Assembly (NCBI RefSeq): GCF_900176145.1
Contig: NZ_FWWY01000001.1
Coordinates: 3,453,011-3,517,010, forward strand
Direction of reading: 5' to 3'
Source: Sulfobacillus thermosulfidooxidans DSM 9293
GTDB taxonomy: Bacteria > Bacillota > Sulfobacillia > Sulfobacillales > Sulfobacillaceae
Length of the DNA: 64,000 bases
Shown: piece after piece, positions 51,502-61,755 of the stretch
How positions within the stretch are numbered: position 1 is the first letter of the stretch
Layout: the number at the start of each line of letters is the position of its first letter
Notes under the pieces: generated by a model
What the model saw: the letters and a program-made list of their open reading frames with translations, nothing else
Told to the model about the DNA's origin: nothing
The model's database searches: none
Translations under genes and position numbers: made by a program

Positions 51502-54105
51502 CTAATAGACCGGTGCATCCGCTACCTTGGAAATATCAAAATGTAATTCCCCATTAACTTCGTCCACCGTAACTGTTTGCTTGCCAACCAGCTCACCATC
51601 TAACATCTTCATAGCCAAGGGATCTTGCAACGTACGCTGAATGAGCCGTCTCAATGGTCTTGCTCCAAATTGAGGATCATATCCGCGCGCCGCTAACCAA
51701 TCAATAGCTTTTTCCGTGACGTTAAGGGTTATATCCCGATCTTTCAGCCGGTTTTCAATATCTTTCAAATTGAGACGGACAATCATCCGAAGTTCTTCCT
51801 GGGTGAGTCGCGAGAATGTAATAATCTCATCGATCCGGTTCAAGAACTCGGGACGAAATGCTTGATGGAGGACTGCGTCCAGTTGTCGTTGACGCTCTTC
51901 GGGATTATCCTCTTCCAAAATAATCTGGCTACCCAAATTCGACGTCATAATGATAACCGTATTACGGAAATCCACCGTACGTCCCTGACCGTCCGTTAAA
52001 CGCCCGTCATCCAACACCTGCAACAAAATGTTAAAGACTTCTGGATGAGCTTTTTCAATCTCATCCAATAATACCACCGAATAAGGACGTCTCCTGACGG
52101 CTTCGGTTAATTGCCCACCTTCTTCGTACCCGACATATCCTGGGGGAGCACCCACTAAACGTGATACGGTATGCCGTTCCATATATTCGGACATATCTAT
52201 CCGGACCAGAGCGTTTTCATCATCAAACAGAAAGGCAGCTAACGCTTTTGCCAATTCTGTTTTCCCTACACCCGTTGGTCCCAGGAATAAAAATGAACCC
52301 ATTGGTCGTCTCGGATCGGATAATCCTGCACGAGCACGGCGGACGGCATTGGATACGGCTTCGACCGCTTGTTTTTGTCCTACCACGCGTTCACCCAAAC
52401 GTTTCTCCATCTCGACCAACTTGGTTCGTTCACCCTCCAAAAGACGGGTAACCGGAATGCCTGTCCATTTGGCCACCACCTGTGCAATGTCCTGTTCGGT
52501 CACTTCTTCTCGTAAGAGACGATCGGATCCTTCCAGCATTTGCAGTTGCTTTTGGGCCTCTTCCAATTCCTTTTGAAGACTTAACAATTTCCCATAACGC
52601 AACTCGGCCGCTCTTGCCAAATCACCTTCCCGTTCTGCTTGCTGCTCCTCAATACGGGTTTGATCAATCTCTTGTTTGATTTGGTTGACCTTAGCAACTT
52701 GGGCCTTTTCTTTTTCCCAACGCACCATCAATGCATCCCGTTGTTCACGAACATTGGCCAGTTCTTCTTCGAGCTGTTGCAACCGAGCTTTCGAACCGGG
52801 ATCGTCTTCTTTCGATAAGGCTTCCCGTTCAATTTCTAGTTGCAAACGGTGTCGTTCCATCTCATCTAATTCCTCAGGCATACTATCCATTTCCACACGG
52901 AGATGAGACGCCGCTTCATCGATCAGGTCAATGGCTTTGTCAGGAAGATAGCGATCGGTAATATAGCGGTGACTCAAGCGCGCCGCCGCAATAAGAGCAC
53001 TATCACGAATCCGTACACCATGATGCACTTCGTAGCGTTCCTTTAATCCCCGCAAAATGGCGATCGTGTCTTCTACACTCGGTTCATCCACATAAACAGG
53101 CTGGAACCGACGCTCTAAAGCGGCATCTTTCTCAATATACTGGCGATATTCATCCAAGGTGGTTGCGCCCACGGCACGTAACTCCCCTCGGGCTAACGCC
53201 GGTTTTAAAAGATTAGCCGCATCAACAGCCCCTTCGGCTTTCCCTGCCCCCACCAGAGTATGTAACTCATCAATGAATAAAATAATCCGTCCTTGTGCGC
53301 CTTCAATTTCTTTTAATACGGCTTTTAGCCGATCTTCAAATTCTCCTCGAAATTTACTTCCAGCTATTAAAGAACCCAAATCTAAGGCTAACACGCGTTT
53401 GTCTTTGAGCCCTTCAGGAACGTCTTGTTGTACAATGCGTTGCGCCAATCCTTCAACAATTGCCGTCTTGCCGACTCCTGGCTCCCCAATCAATACAGGA
53501 TTATTCTTGGTGCGCCGGGACAAAACTTGGATCACCCGTCGGATCTCCTCATCCCGACCAATAACGGGATCTAACTTCCCCTTGCGGGCAAGATCGGTTA
53601 AGTCTTTACTATATTTTGCTAAGGCTTGATATTTTTCCTCGGGATTTTGATCGGTCACGCGAGCTTGACCCCGGACATCCCGAAGAGCCATCAATACCGA
53701 CTCACGCTTCAATCCATAATCCCGCAAAATCCGACCTGCGACCGTTTCGGGTTGTTCGACCATCGCTAATAGTAAATGCTCAGTGGAAATATACTCATCT
53801 TTTAGGGCATCGGCTTCTTTTTCCGCATTGTCAATAATCCGGGTCAAACTTTGACTCAAATACGCCCCCGGCTGGGTTCCGCTGACCTTGGGCAATTTCG
53901 CGATTTCTCGTTGCACAGCCTGTTCTAAGGCGGCTAATGGAATACCAACCTTCTCAATCAAAGGCCGGACAATTCCATCAGGCTGCGCTAAGAGTGCCGC
54001 TAACAGATGTTCCGGAGCAATTTCTTGATTTTGCTGATCACGCGCGATATTTTGAGCTTCAGACAAAGCTTCTTGAGATTTGACCGTCAACTTATCGAGG
54101 CGCAT
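51502..54105 (-). CDS. clpB: ClpB disaggregase
   Basis: An 867-residue AAA+ chaperone that rescues aggregated proteins with DnaK. The N domain is followed by the first AAA with GEPGVGKTA (near 205), the long middle coiled coil (about 400-530), and the second AAA with GPTGVGKTE (near 605). No IGF/L loop for ClpP docking stands out, as expected. ATG 54105 overlaps the dnaJ 3' end by 14 bases. Confidence 0.97.
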   Translation of the reverse strand: MRLDKLTVKSQEALSEAQNIARDQQNQEIAPEHLLAALLAQPDGIVRPLIEKVGIPLAALEQAVQREIAKLPKVSGTQPGAYLSQSLTRIIDNAEKEADALKDEYISTEHLLLAMVEQPETVAGRILRDYGLKRESVLMALRDVRGQARVTDQNPEEKYQALAKYSKDLTDLARKGKLDPVIGRDEEIRRVIQVLSRRTKNNPVLIGEPGVGKTAIVEGLAQRIVQQDVPEGLKDKRVLALDLGSLIAGSKFRGEFEDRLKAVLKEIEGAQGRIILFIDELHTLVGAGKAEGAVDAANLLKPALARGELRAVGATTLDEYRQYIEKDAALERRFQPVYVDEPSVEDTIAILRGLKERYEVHHGVRIRDSALIAAARLSHRYITDRYLPDKAIDLIDEAASHLRVEMDSMPEELDEMERHRLQLEIEREALSKEDDPGSKARLQQLEEELANVREQRDALMVRWEKEKAQVAKVNQIKQEIDQTRIEEQQAEREGDLARAAELRYGKLLSLQKELEEAQKQLQMLEGSDRLLREEVTEQDIAQVVAKWTGIPVTRLLEGERTKLVEMEKRLGERVVGQKQAVEAVSNAVRRARAGLSDPRRPMGSFLFLGPTGVGKTELAKALAAFLFDDENALVRIDMSEYMERHTVSRLVGAPPGYVGYEEGGQLTEAVRRRPYSVVLLDEIEKAHPEVFNILLQVLDDGRLTDGQGRTVDFRNTVIIMTSNLGSQIILEEDNPEERQRQLDAVLHQAFRPEFLNRIDEIITFSRLTQEELRMIVRLNLKDIENRLKDRDITLNVTEKAIDWLAARGYDPQFGARPLRRLIQRTLQDPLAMKMLDGELVGKQTVTVDEVNGELHFDISKVADAPVY

Positions 54106-55027
54106 GGATTTCTCCCCCCACTTCTTTATGATTGGCGCGGAGCTGTTGATAAAGTTTGTCGTCTTCAGCGGTAAACGGTTCGGGGAAACGCAAGGTAACT
54201 TCTAATAGCAAATCGCCTTTAACACTTGTCCCTCTTTGGGGCAAGCCCAAGCCACGCAAGCGCAACATTTTGCCTTGATTCGTGTGAGGAGGCACTTTAA
54301 CCATGACCGTTTCCCCCACTAAAGGCTTCACTGGCACTTCACCACCTGTAGCGGCCAAGGGCACTGGCACCATGAGTCTCCCGATGAGATTATTCCCTTG
54401 TCGGACAAATCGCGGGTGCGGTGCAATTTCTACCCGCAAGCGAGCATGATTACCCACTCGAAGTACCGATCCCGCTTCCACCCCGGGCGGGATCGTGACC
54501 GCAAACTTTTTGGGTTCCATCACTTGTCCCAAGCCTCCACACCGAGGACAATCGGGATTCGTGCCATGGCAGACAGGACAAATTTGTGGCTCGGAAACTG
54601 TTAGTTGGATAGTATCTCCACGAGCCACTTGTTCTAGAGTTAAAGTCACCGTTTCTTCCGGAACATTCTGGGTACGGGTTCGGGTTGTAAACCCATTATC
54701 CGCACCGGCTTGCGAAAAGAGATCTTCAAAAATGCTTCCCCAATCCCCAAAGCCTCCATCAAAGGTCACCCGTTGATAACCCGGCCCTTGACTGCGAGCT
54801 TGGCGATGGGCATAGCCCAAACGCATTTGGTCATATTCCCGGCGTTTTTTGGGATCGGAAAGCACTTCATAGGCTTCATTAATTTCTTTAAATTTATCTT
54901 CCCCAGCTTTACCGCTCACGTCGGGATGATATTTACGCGCGAGTCGTCGATATGATTTTTTGATTGTCTCTTGATCGGCTTTTTCATCGACTTCGAGAAT
55001 TTTATAGTAGTCCTTAGGTGCAGCCAT
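54092..55027 (-). CDS. DnaJ-family co-chaperone with a reduced zinc finger
   Basis: A 311-residue J protein. The J domain (1-70) has [10 protein letters not shown] with the HPD motif. The zinc region has only two Cys pairs ([18 protein letters not shown]) where full DnaJ has four. The two C-terminal beta domains are complete ([33 protein letters not shown]). It stands between CbpA and DnaJ in design. It is placed between dnaK and clpB. Confidence 0.92.
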   Translation of the reverse strand: MAAPKDYYKILEVDEKADQETIKKSYRRLARKYHPDVSGKAGEDKFKEINEAYEVLSDPKKRREYDQMRLGYAHRQARSQGPGYQRVTFDGGFGDWGSIFEDLFSQAGADNGFTTRTRTQNVPEETVTLTLEQVARGDTIQLTVSEPQICPVCHGTNPDCPRCGGLGQVMEPKKFAVTIPPGVEAGSVLRVGNHARLRVEIAPHPRFVRQGNNLIGRLMVPVPLAATGGEVPVKPLVGETVMVKVPPHTNQGKMLRLRGLGLPQRGTSVKGDLLLEVTLRFPEPFTAEDDKLYQQLRANHKEVGGEIHAPR

Positions 55028-55095
55028 GATCCGTCACCTCACCTCGGCAATCAGAGGGCTGGCTCAAAGCCAGCCCTTCTGTCGTGGTCTTTACA

Positions 55096-56991
55096 TCATT
55101 CGGTGGGCCGGAAATCCGCATCAATGACATCATCGCCACCTGTTGTGCCTCCATTAGGCGGTGGGTTGCCATCTTGGGAATTGGCCGCTTGTTGCTTGTA
55201 TAGGGCTTCGGCAAGTTTATGAGAAACGGTTTCTAATTGACTTAAGGCGGATTCAATAGCCCCTTTGTCATTACGTTCAATCGCCTCACGCACCGACTTA
55301 ATCGCCTCTTCGGCTTGCGATTTATCCGTCGCATCCACTTTGTCGCCTAAATCCCGAATGCTCTTTTCTGTCGCATAAGCCATGGATTCAGCACGGTTTT
55401 TCAAATCGGCCAAAGCACGACGCTCTTCATCTTCGTGTGCTTTTTCCTGCGCTTCGCGGACCAAACGCTCTACTTCTTCTTTAGACAACTGCGTTGACGC
55501 CGTCACAGTAATCCGCTGTTCTTTTCCGGTTCCCAAATCCTTCGCCGAAACATTAACGATACCATTGGCATCGATGTCAAATGTGACTTCGATTTGCGGA
55601 ACACCGCGAGGAGCCGGCGGAATATCTGTCAAACTAAAACGGGCCAACGTGCGGTTGTCGGCCGCCATAGGTCGTTCTCCTTGTAGCACATGGATTTCGA
55701 CCGAGGTCTGATTATCTGCCGCCGTGGTAAAAGTCTCACTCTTACGCGTGGGAATGGTCGTGTTGCGCTCAATCAATTTGGTAAATACGCCACCCATGGT
55801 CTCGATACCGAGAGACAACGGCGTGACGTCAAGAAGAATGACGTCTTTCACTTCTCCAGCCAACACACCACCTTGAATAGCCGCTCCGACGGCCACCACT
55901 TCATCAGGATTGACACCCCGGTGAGGCTCTTTACCCGTGAGTTTCTTGACCAATTCCTGAATGACGGGCATACGGGTGGATCCACCGACCAAAATGACCT
56001 CATCAATCTGGCTTTCCGTAAGTTTTGCGTCTTGCAATGCTTGACGGAACGGAATTACGGTTCTCTCGGTCAAATCCTGAGTTAATTCCTCAAACTTAGC
56101 CCGGGTAATGGTCATTTCGAGATGTTTAGGCCCAGTTTGGTCGGCGGTAATGAATGGCAAACTCACTTGAGTTTCGGTTACAGAGGACAGCTCAATTTTC
56201 GCTTTTTCTGCCGCTTCTATTAACCGTTGCAACGCTTGCCGATCTTGTCGCAAATCAATACCATTTTCCCGCTTAAATTCATCCGCAATGTAATCGACAA
56301 GCTTCATATCATAGTCATCCCCACCAAGATGGGTGTCACCCGCGGTGGATTTGACTTCAAATACCCCATCGCCAACCTCTAATACGGACACATCAAAGGT
56401 GCCTCCGCCGAGGTCCCAAACCAAAATCGTTTCATTCTTCTTTTTATCTAATCCATACGCTAAAGCGGCGGCGGTTGGTTCGTTGATAATCCGCAGAACA
56501 TCTAATCCAGCAATTTTTCCAGCGTCCTTGGTGGCCTGCCTTTCTGCATCATTAAAATAAGCCGGCACCGTAATAACCGCTTGCGTGACGGTTTCTCCTA
56601 AGTACTTTTCGGCATCGGCCTTCAATTTCGCCAAAATCATGGCCGAAATTTCTTCCGGTGTCATTTTCTTTCCCGCATTGGGGAGATCCACTAAAACCTG
56701 CTGGTTAGGCCCCTCGACAACCTTATAAGGGACTCTTTCCCGTTCTTGTGATACCTCACTGAAGCGCCGACCAATAAAGCGCTTAATGGAAAACACGGTA
56801 TTTTGAGGATTCATGACCGCTTGACGCCTGGCCAATTGCCCCACTAGACGTTCACCGTTTTTCGTAAAAGCTACGACGGATGGGGTTAAACGGCTCCCTT
56901 CGGTATTCAGAATTACGGTTGGTTGTCCACCTTCCATGACCGCAATAACTGAGTTAGTCGTTCCCAAATCGATTCCTACGACCTTGGCCAT
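55096..56991 (-). CDS. dnaK: Hsp70 chaperone DnaK
   Basis: A 631-residue Hsp70. [37 protein letters not shown] and [11 protein letters not shown] are Hsp70 signatures. The C-terminal tail ends with [12 protein letters not shown], close to the standard DnaK end. ATG 56991 has GGAGAGG upstream and lies inside the 3' end of hspR (38-base overlap). Confidence 0.97.
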   Translation of the reverse strand: MAKVVGIDLGTTNSVIAVMEGGQPTVILNTEGSRLTPSVVAFTKNGERLVGQLARRQAVMNPQNTVFSIKRFIGRRFSEVSQERERVPYKVVEGPNQQVLVDLPNAGKKMTPEEISAMILAKLKADAEKYLGETVTQAVITVPAYFNDAERQATKDAGKIAGLDVLRIINEPTAAALAYGLDKKKNETILVWDLGGGTFDVSVLEVGDGVFEVKSTAGDTHLGGDDYDMKLVDYIADEFKRENGIDLRQDRQALQRLIEAAEKAKIELSSVTETQVSLPFITADQTGPKHLEMTITRAKFEELTQDLTERTVIPFRQALQDAKLTESQIDEVILVGGSTRMPVIQELVKKLTGKEPHRGVNPDEVVAVGAAIQGGVLAGEVKDVILLDVTPLSLGIETMGGVFTKLIERNTTIPTRKSETFTTAADNQTSVEIHVLQGERPMAADNRTLARFSLTDIPPAPRGVPQIEVTFDIDANGIVNVSAKDLGTGKEQRITVTASTQLSKEEVERLVREAQEKAHEDEERRALADLKNRAESMAYATEKSIRDLGDKVDATDKSQAEEAIKSVREAIERNDKGAIESALSQLETVSHKLAEALYKQQAANSQDGNPPPNGGTTGGDDVIDADFRPTE

Positions 56992-57289
56992 AAGTCAATT
57001 CCCTCTCCTTGTCTTTCGTTGTTCTCTCTATGTAGTGCTTTGCAGGGGGTTCTGCTATCCCTAAAATCGCCCGTATTCCTGCAGCATTGATGCCTTGCTT
57101 GGTAAGCTCTCGAATTCTTACGAGACGGTAAAAATCATTTTCAGAGTACAGCCGATTGTTTGTCTCAGTTCGGGCCGGGATAACCAAACATTCCCTTTCC
57201 CATATGCGAAGCATTTGCGATGATACCCCGACTAGCCGCGCCATGACCCCTATGGTGTAAACGGGCTCATCAGGACCGTGAATCGGCAT
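56954..57289 (-). CDS. hspR: MerR-family heat-shock repressor HspR
   Basis: A 111-residue MerR-type regulator. [24 protein letters not shown] is the HspR DNA-binding domain and [13 protein letters not shown] its wing. In actinobacteria HspR, helped by DnaK, represses dnaK and clpB. ATG 57289 follows a weak GAGG. It heads an operon with dnaK, dnaJ and clpB; no grpE is present. Confidence 0.9.
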   Translation of the reverse strand: MPIHGPDEPVYTIGVMARLVGVSSQMLRIWERECLVIPARTETNNRLYSENDFYRLVRIRELTKQGINAAGIRAILGIAEPPAKHYIERTTKDKERELTYGQGRRNRFGND

Positions 57290-57325
57290 ACAGCACCACA
57301 TCCTCAAAATCGTACTCTGTCTTTA

Positions 57326-57354
57326 ATAATAGTCTTACCTACTGGGTCATGCAA
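57326..57354 (-). promoter_or_regulatory. Promoter of the hspR-dnaK-dnaJ-clpB operon
   Basis: On the minus strand, TTGCAT (57349-57354) and TATTAT (57326-57331) are exactly 17 bases apart, a good vegetative promoter. Confidence 0.75.
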
Positions 57355-57357
57355 TAA

Positions 57358-57378
57358 TCTTATCCAATTTCGATAAGA
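57358..57378 (-). promoter_or_regulatory. 7-7-7 inverted repeat, candidate HspR operator
   Basis: TCTTATC-N7-GATAAGA is a perfect inverted repeat just upstream of the -35 box. The actinobacterial HAIR operator has the same layout (7-base arms, 7-base spacer) but the arms CTTGAGT/ACTCAAG. Binding by HspR is inferred from layout and place. Confidence 0.6.
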
Positions 57379-57411
57379 AATCTATAATACTTTTACATAT
57401 TTTTCAACCCC

Positions 57412-57440
57412 TTGACATAAACTTTTTAAAACGTTATTCC
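57412..57440 (+). promoter_or_regulatory. Candidate promoter of the membrane protein gene at 57475
   Basis: A perfect TTGACA (57412-57417) is followed after 17 bases by TATTCC. The -10 match is modest. Confidence 0.4.
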
Positions 57441-57474
57441 CTTCACTCCCATTTCGATGAAGAAAGGACGTTCT

Positions 57475-58050
57475 ATGATGTCTAATCGATTCCACTTGCC
57501 CCCTACTCGCACACCGCTGTTAATCGTATGGCGTCGTCCCTGGCAGGTCATATCCGCTCAAGGGCGTCGGGACCTTCATGCATTATACGCGGTTTATTGG
57601 TCTAGCATTTCCATCACAGCCCTTTTAGTATCACTCTACCAGTTCTTTAGTATTCTTCCCGCGCGTGAGGTGATCATCCGTATTCTGCTCGGCATCGGGG
57701 TTGTCTATGCCGGAGGCTATGTATTTCTTCATGCCCTCATTTTTAGCACACAACAAATCCTTGCCGTGATCCACTACCCCGACACCTCCCAGCAGGTTCC
57801 CTGGGTTGTCCTGTCCTTGGGCCCTTGGATTGCTGGAATTAGTCTTGTAGGCGTTCTGACCTCAACATATTGGATTTGTGATCTTTTAGGCATTCTTGCT
57901 CTCCTCTTTTTTATTAGACAATTAGCCGTATCAGTAAACATATCCATGCGCATGGCCGCGATCGTGATTGGGATTGAGATCGTGCCGGTTCTCACCGTTT
58001 TGCTGTATTGGGCGTGGGCTAGAGGTTGGAATTTTTATCCTTTTTGGTAA
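57475..58050 (+). CDS. YIP1-like polytopic membrane protein
   Basis: A 191-residue protein with about five transmembrane segments, the first at residues 40-60 (SISITALLVSLYQFF). It resembles small YIP1-family membrane proteins; function is unknown. ATG 57475 has AAAGGA 6 bases upstream. Confidence 0.6.
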   Translation: MMSNRFHLPPTRTPLLIVWRRPWQVISAQGRRDLHALYAVYWSSISITALLVSLYQFFSILPAREVIIRILLGIGVVYAGGYVFLHALIFSTQQILAVIHYPDTSQQVPWVVLSLGPWIAGISLVGVLTSTYWICDLLGILALLFFIRQLAVSVNISMRMAAIVIGIEIVPVLTVLLYWAWARGWNFYPFW

Positions 58051-58103
58051 TGTGTTTGGTCTTATAGCGTGCGATTGTCCGATTCATTGCTTTTCATTGC
58101 TTG

Positions 58104-59486
58104 TCATAATGCACAATCATCATGCAATGCTGCTCGCCACAACTGTTGAGCCAATAGCCGATGTTCTTGCACCGCGGCAAGCAGATCCACCGTCACAATG
58201 CGCCCTTGGTCCACACGGACATCTCCGCCAATGACCACATAGTCGGCTTTTGTTGGTGCCGATAAGATCAATGTCTGTAGGGGATGAATGCCGCCAGAAT
58301 GCTCGAGATCGTCGAGACGAAATAGTGCGATGTCCGCATTTCGTCCCGGCGCCAGTTCCCCAATGGCAGGCCAATTCAACACATCCCTGCCTCCGCGCGT
58401 CGCCATATAAAAGACATCGTCAATCCTCATATCCCTTACACCGTGGACAGCGCGGGCCAAAAACAGAGCTTGCCGCATTTCGGCTTGGAGATGAGAACTA
58501 TCATTGGAAGCCGACCCATCCACACCCAGACCAACAGGAATATGAGCTTTTAAAAATTGAGAAACGGGAGCGACGCCGGACCCAAGACGCATATTGGAGC
58601 TCGGGCAATGAGCAATTCCGCTCTTAGCTTGGGCCAGTTTCTCCATTGTGATCGCATCCACATGGACCCCATGGGCAAACCACGCTCGTGCACTGAGCCA
58701 TCCCCATTCTTCGAGCAAATCCGTTTGCGTTTTCTGATAATAATTCACAGCCCACGTGTCTTCGTCTTTCACTTCCCAGGCATGGGTATGCAGTCTCACC
58801 GCTAACTGTTCCGCCAAAATCGCCGATTCTTTCATTAACCGGGAAGATGCCGCTGGTACCGAAACCGGACCCAAAGCCACTTTGACCCAGGCCCCAGGAC
58901 GGGGATCATGAAACTTGTTGACCAAGTCCTGCATACTGGTCAGGACATCATCTTCATCTTCTTTCAAATAATCAGGCGTGCGCCCCCCATTATTCTCGCC
59001 CAACGTCATCGCTCCCCGTGTGAGATAAAACCGCATCCCGATGGTCTTTGCCGCTTCCACGGAGGCCGAGAAAAAGCGCATGGCATCTTGCCCTTGGGGC
59101 ACAAAATATAAATGATCGGAGGTGGTTGTACATCCCGATAGCAACAATTCCCCTAGACCGATGAGCGCCGCATAGTAAATGTGATCTTCTGTTAAATTTT
59201 TCCAAATAGGAAACAATGTGTCAAGCCACCCAAACAAGGCGTGATCCGTGGCCAATGCTCGGGTCATAGTCTGGAACAGGTGGTGGTGCGTATTAATCAG
59301 TCCAGGTACCGCAATACATCCGGTTCCATTAATAACGCGGTGAATATCTTTATTTCTCGTGATATCGCCACAACCGATCTCGGCAATGGTTCCTCCTTCA
59401 TATGATTCTTTAACCAGAATATACGCATCGCGTATAGGTTTCCCGACTCCTGGATACAGGCAGTCAATATGCTCAATGGCAATCAT
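58104..59486 (-). CDS. 8-oxoguanine deaminase-like amidohydrolase
   Basis: A 460-residue zinc amidohydrolase. VPGLINTHHHLFQTMTRAL gives the metal-binding HxH, LHTHAWE the next His, WFAHGVHVD another and GLGVDGSASNDSS the catalytic Asp. The NTHHHLFQT loop fits 8-oxoguanine deaminase; guanine- or pterin-deaminase activity is possible. ATG 59486 has GAGGAG upstream. It is divergent from the adenine deaminase gene. Confidence 0.8.
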   Translation of the reverse strand: MIAIEHIDCLYPGVGKPIRDAYILVKESYEGGTIAEIGCGDITRNKDIHRVINGTGCIAVPGLINTHHHLFQTMTRALATDHALFGWLDTLFPIWKNLTEDHIYYAALIGLGELLLSGCTTTSDHLYFVPQGQDAMRFFSASVEAAKTIGMRFYLTRGAMTLGENNGGRTPDYLKEDEDDVLTSMQDLVNKFHDPRPGAWVKVALGPVSVPAASSRLMKESAILAEQLAVRLHTHAWEVKDEDTWAVNYYQKTQTDLLEEWGWLSARAWFAHGVHVDAITMEKLAQAKSGIAHCPSSNMRLGSGVAPVSQFLKAHIPVGLGVDGSASNDSSHLQAEMRQALFLARAVHGVRDMRIDDVFYMATRGGRDVLNWPAIGELAPGRNADIALFRLDDLEHSGGIHPLQTLILSAPTKADYVVIGGDVRVDQGRIVTVDLLAAVQEHRLLAQQLWRAALHDDCAL

Positions 59487-59634
59487 TTGAGTCTCCTCTA
59501 ACGAAATCCTATTTGATGTCAATATAAAATAGATCCGTGAGGTTTCTTTGTGTCGCCTGCCGAAATATCTCAAATCACTTGTGATACGATGAACACAGCA
59601 CGAAAAAACCTATCACCTAAAACACGAGGTCAAC

Positions 59635-60585
59635 ATGCGCCCGTTTCCTAACCCCCATGAGCCATGGGCCCAAGACAAAGCAGAATTACACATGCACTTG
59701 GAAGGCTGTTTAGAGCCCGACTTGTGGAATAAATTCCAACGCAAACATTCATATTTAGATATTGCTCCGGTTACCACGGTAACGTATCCATTTACCGATT
59801 TATCGAGTTTTCTAGCCTGGCGATATCAAGGCGATCGACTCTTGAATGATGAAGAGGACTTCTTCGATTTGACATGGCGTTATGTGCAACGAGCTCTAGA
59901 CAATCACATTGTGTATGCCGAACTCTTTTTTGATCCGCAAGCCCACACCGCTCGCGGCGTTTCCCTAGATACCGTGATGTCTGGTATTATTCGCGCCTTA
60001 AGGCAGGCAGAACAGCGCTACGGATGGACGGCTCGCTTGATTCCCAATATTCTGCGGGATCATCCCCTCCGCACAGCGGAAGACGATTTAGCCCATCTAG
60101 AAGCCTATGGCGACTGGATTGTTGGTGTAGGGTTAGATTCTCGGGAATTGCCTTATCCCCCGCGGCTTTTTCGGCATCTCTTTGACCAGGTTCGGCGTAA
60201 GGGCTGGCATGTTGTGGCCCATGCCGGTGAGGAGGGACCCGCGTCTTATATTTGGCAAGCGCTTGATGAACTGGGCGCCGAACGTATTGACCATGGCATT
60301 CATGCAATGGATGATCCCGTATTAATGGGCCGCCTCAAAATCGATCGCATCCCATTAACGATTTGTCCCTGGTCTAATAAACGTTTAGGCGTCACAACCG
60401 ATCTGAGTATTTATTACAAGCTTTTTCATGAGGGCCTGGTTTTAACGATAAATAGTGATGACCCTGCTTACTTTTCGTCCTACCTCAATGCCAATTTTGA
60501 ACTCATCTCGCCATATTTTCCGCCGGACGCCCTCCAACAACTGATTAAAAATAGCTTTGTCGCATCTTTTCGCACAGATTTTTGA
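59635..60585 (+). CDS. Adenine/adenosine deaminase family protein
   Basis: A 316-residue zinc deaminase. KAELHMHLEGCLEP (HxH), HAGEEGP, IDHGIHAMDD, TICPWSNKRLG and INSDDPAYF are the family's sites. The pattern suits the adenine deaminase branch that resembles adenosine deaminase. It would convert adenine to hypoxanthine. ATG 59635 has GAGGT upstream. Confidence 0.85.
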   Translation: MRPFPNPHEPWAQDKAELHMHLEGCLEPDLWNKFQRKHSYLDIAPVTTVTYPFTDLSSFLAWRYQGDRLLNDEEDFFDLTWRYVQRALDNHIVYAELFFDPQAHTARGVSLDTVMSGIIRALRQAEQRYGWTARLIPNILRDHPLRTAEDDLAHLEAYGDWIVGVGLDSRELPYPPRLFRHLFDQVRRKGWHVVAHAGEEGPASYIWQALDELGAERIDHGIHAMDDPVLMGRLKIDRIPLTICPWSNKRLGVTTDLSIYYKLFHEGLVLTINSDDPAYFSSYLNANFELISPYFPPDALQQLIKNSFVASFRTDF

Positions 60586-60594
60586 GAAAATCCA

Positions 60595-61755
60595 TTAGCC
60601 ATGTGGCGGAGAAATCCATTGACCGTGTTTTAAAGTTCCCATCACTTGGTAATCTTGATTAAGCTGGACCAAATCGGCATAGTATCCTTTTTCAATACGA
60701 CCATAGCCTCGTAAGCCCAGACGGATTGCAGGAGCTTCACACCACCCATGAACAATTTCCCGTAGCGAAAAACCCCATTGCAACAAATTGCGAATAGATT
60801 GATCGGGAGTCAAAATACTCCCTGCTAACGTACCGTCATCAAGACGAACGGCCTCTTCATCCACATTGACGAGCCATTGGCCTAAGTGATATTTTCCCGG
60901 AGGGCAATCGATGGCTGACATGCCGTCGGTAACCAAAATAATGCGCGAAGAGGCTACATGAAATACCAACCGAACAATATCAGGATGAATATGAATTCCA
61001 TCTGTTATCAATTCGATCCACAACTCATCCGTAATCAGACCAACACCGACCATGCCGGGATCTCGGTGATGAAGGCCCTTCATGGCATTAAACAAGTGCG
61101 TGATACCATCAGCACCATGTGCAATGGCTTGTAACGTTTGCTCTCGATTAGCTCCACTGTGTCCCAGATTCACATGAATCCCTTGTTGTCTCAACCAGCT
61201 TATCACCTCGCCGCTTAAAGGCACATTAGGGGAAATGGTCATAAGTCGCAAGGGCACTGTCGCTGATTGAAAACGGTCGACGATGCTTTGCACTTCTTGA
61301 ATCGCAATGGGACGAATCGCCTCTTGGGGTTGAGCCCCTTTATAGGCGGGGTCGATATAGGGTCCTTCAAAGTGTAATCCGATAAGATTATGGTGTGGAT
61401 GCTGGGGAAATTCATTGGCGCACGCCATCACCCGTTCCAGATCATCCCAAGGTGCTGTGATGGTCGTCGCGAGGAAACTCGTCACCCCATGTCGCGCCAA
61501 TGCCTCGCTAATAGCCTGCCAGCTCTCCCACGACGCTTCCATAACATCGTGACCATTAGCACCATGAACATGTTCATCAATAAAGCCTGGCAAAATAATA
61601 GGAAGGTCTTTTGTGCGTGTATCGAGACGCTGAATCTGTTCAATACGCCCATGATGATCCCAATGAATCTGGGCTGGCACCAAATTTCCCGTCGTCGACA
61701 AATACACTCGCCCGGTAATAGACCGTTGTTGGGAATTATGACTCCGGAACATCAT
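60595..61755 (-). CDS. nagA: N-acetylglucosamine-6-phosphate deacetylase
   Basis: A 386-residue amidohydrolase that removes acetate from GlcNAc-6-phosphate. LPGFIDEHVHGANGHDV, HFEGPYIDPAYKGAQ, NLGHSGA, THLFNAMKGLHHRDPG and VTDGMSA are hallmarks. The start overlaps the kinase gene by 20 bases. ATG 61755 and 61752 are both possible. Confidence 0.93.
   Translation of the reverse strand: MMFRSHNSQQRSITGRVYLSTTGNLVPAQIHWDHHGRIEQIQRLDTRTKDLPIILPGFIDEHVHGANGHDVMEASWESWQAISEALARHGVTSFLATTITAPWDDLERVMACANEFPQHPHHNLIGLHFEGPYIDPAYKGAQPQEAIRPIAIQEVQSIVDRFQSATVPLRLMTISPNVPLSGEVISWLRQQGIHVNLGHSGANREQTLQAIAHGADGITHLFNAMKGLHHRDPGMVGVGLITDELWIELITDGIHIHPDIVRLVFHVASSRIILVTDGMSAIDCPPGKYHLGQWLVNVDEEAVRLDDGTLAGSILTPDQSIRNLLQWGFSLREIVHGWCEAPAIRLGLRGYGRIEKGYYADLVQLNQDYQVMGTLKHGQWISPPHG

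Noticed and set aside
53159-53629. 156-residue plus-strand open frame inside clpB
   Set aside because: It is antisense to the first AAA domain of ClpB and has no independent support.
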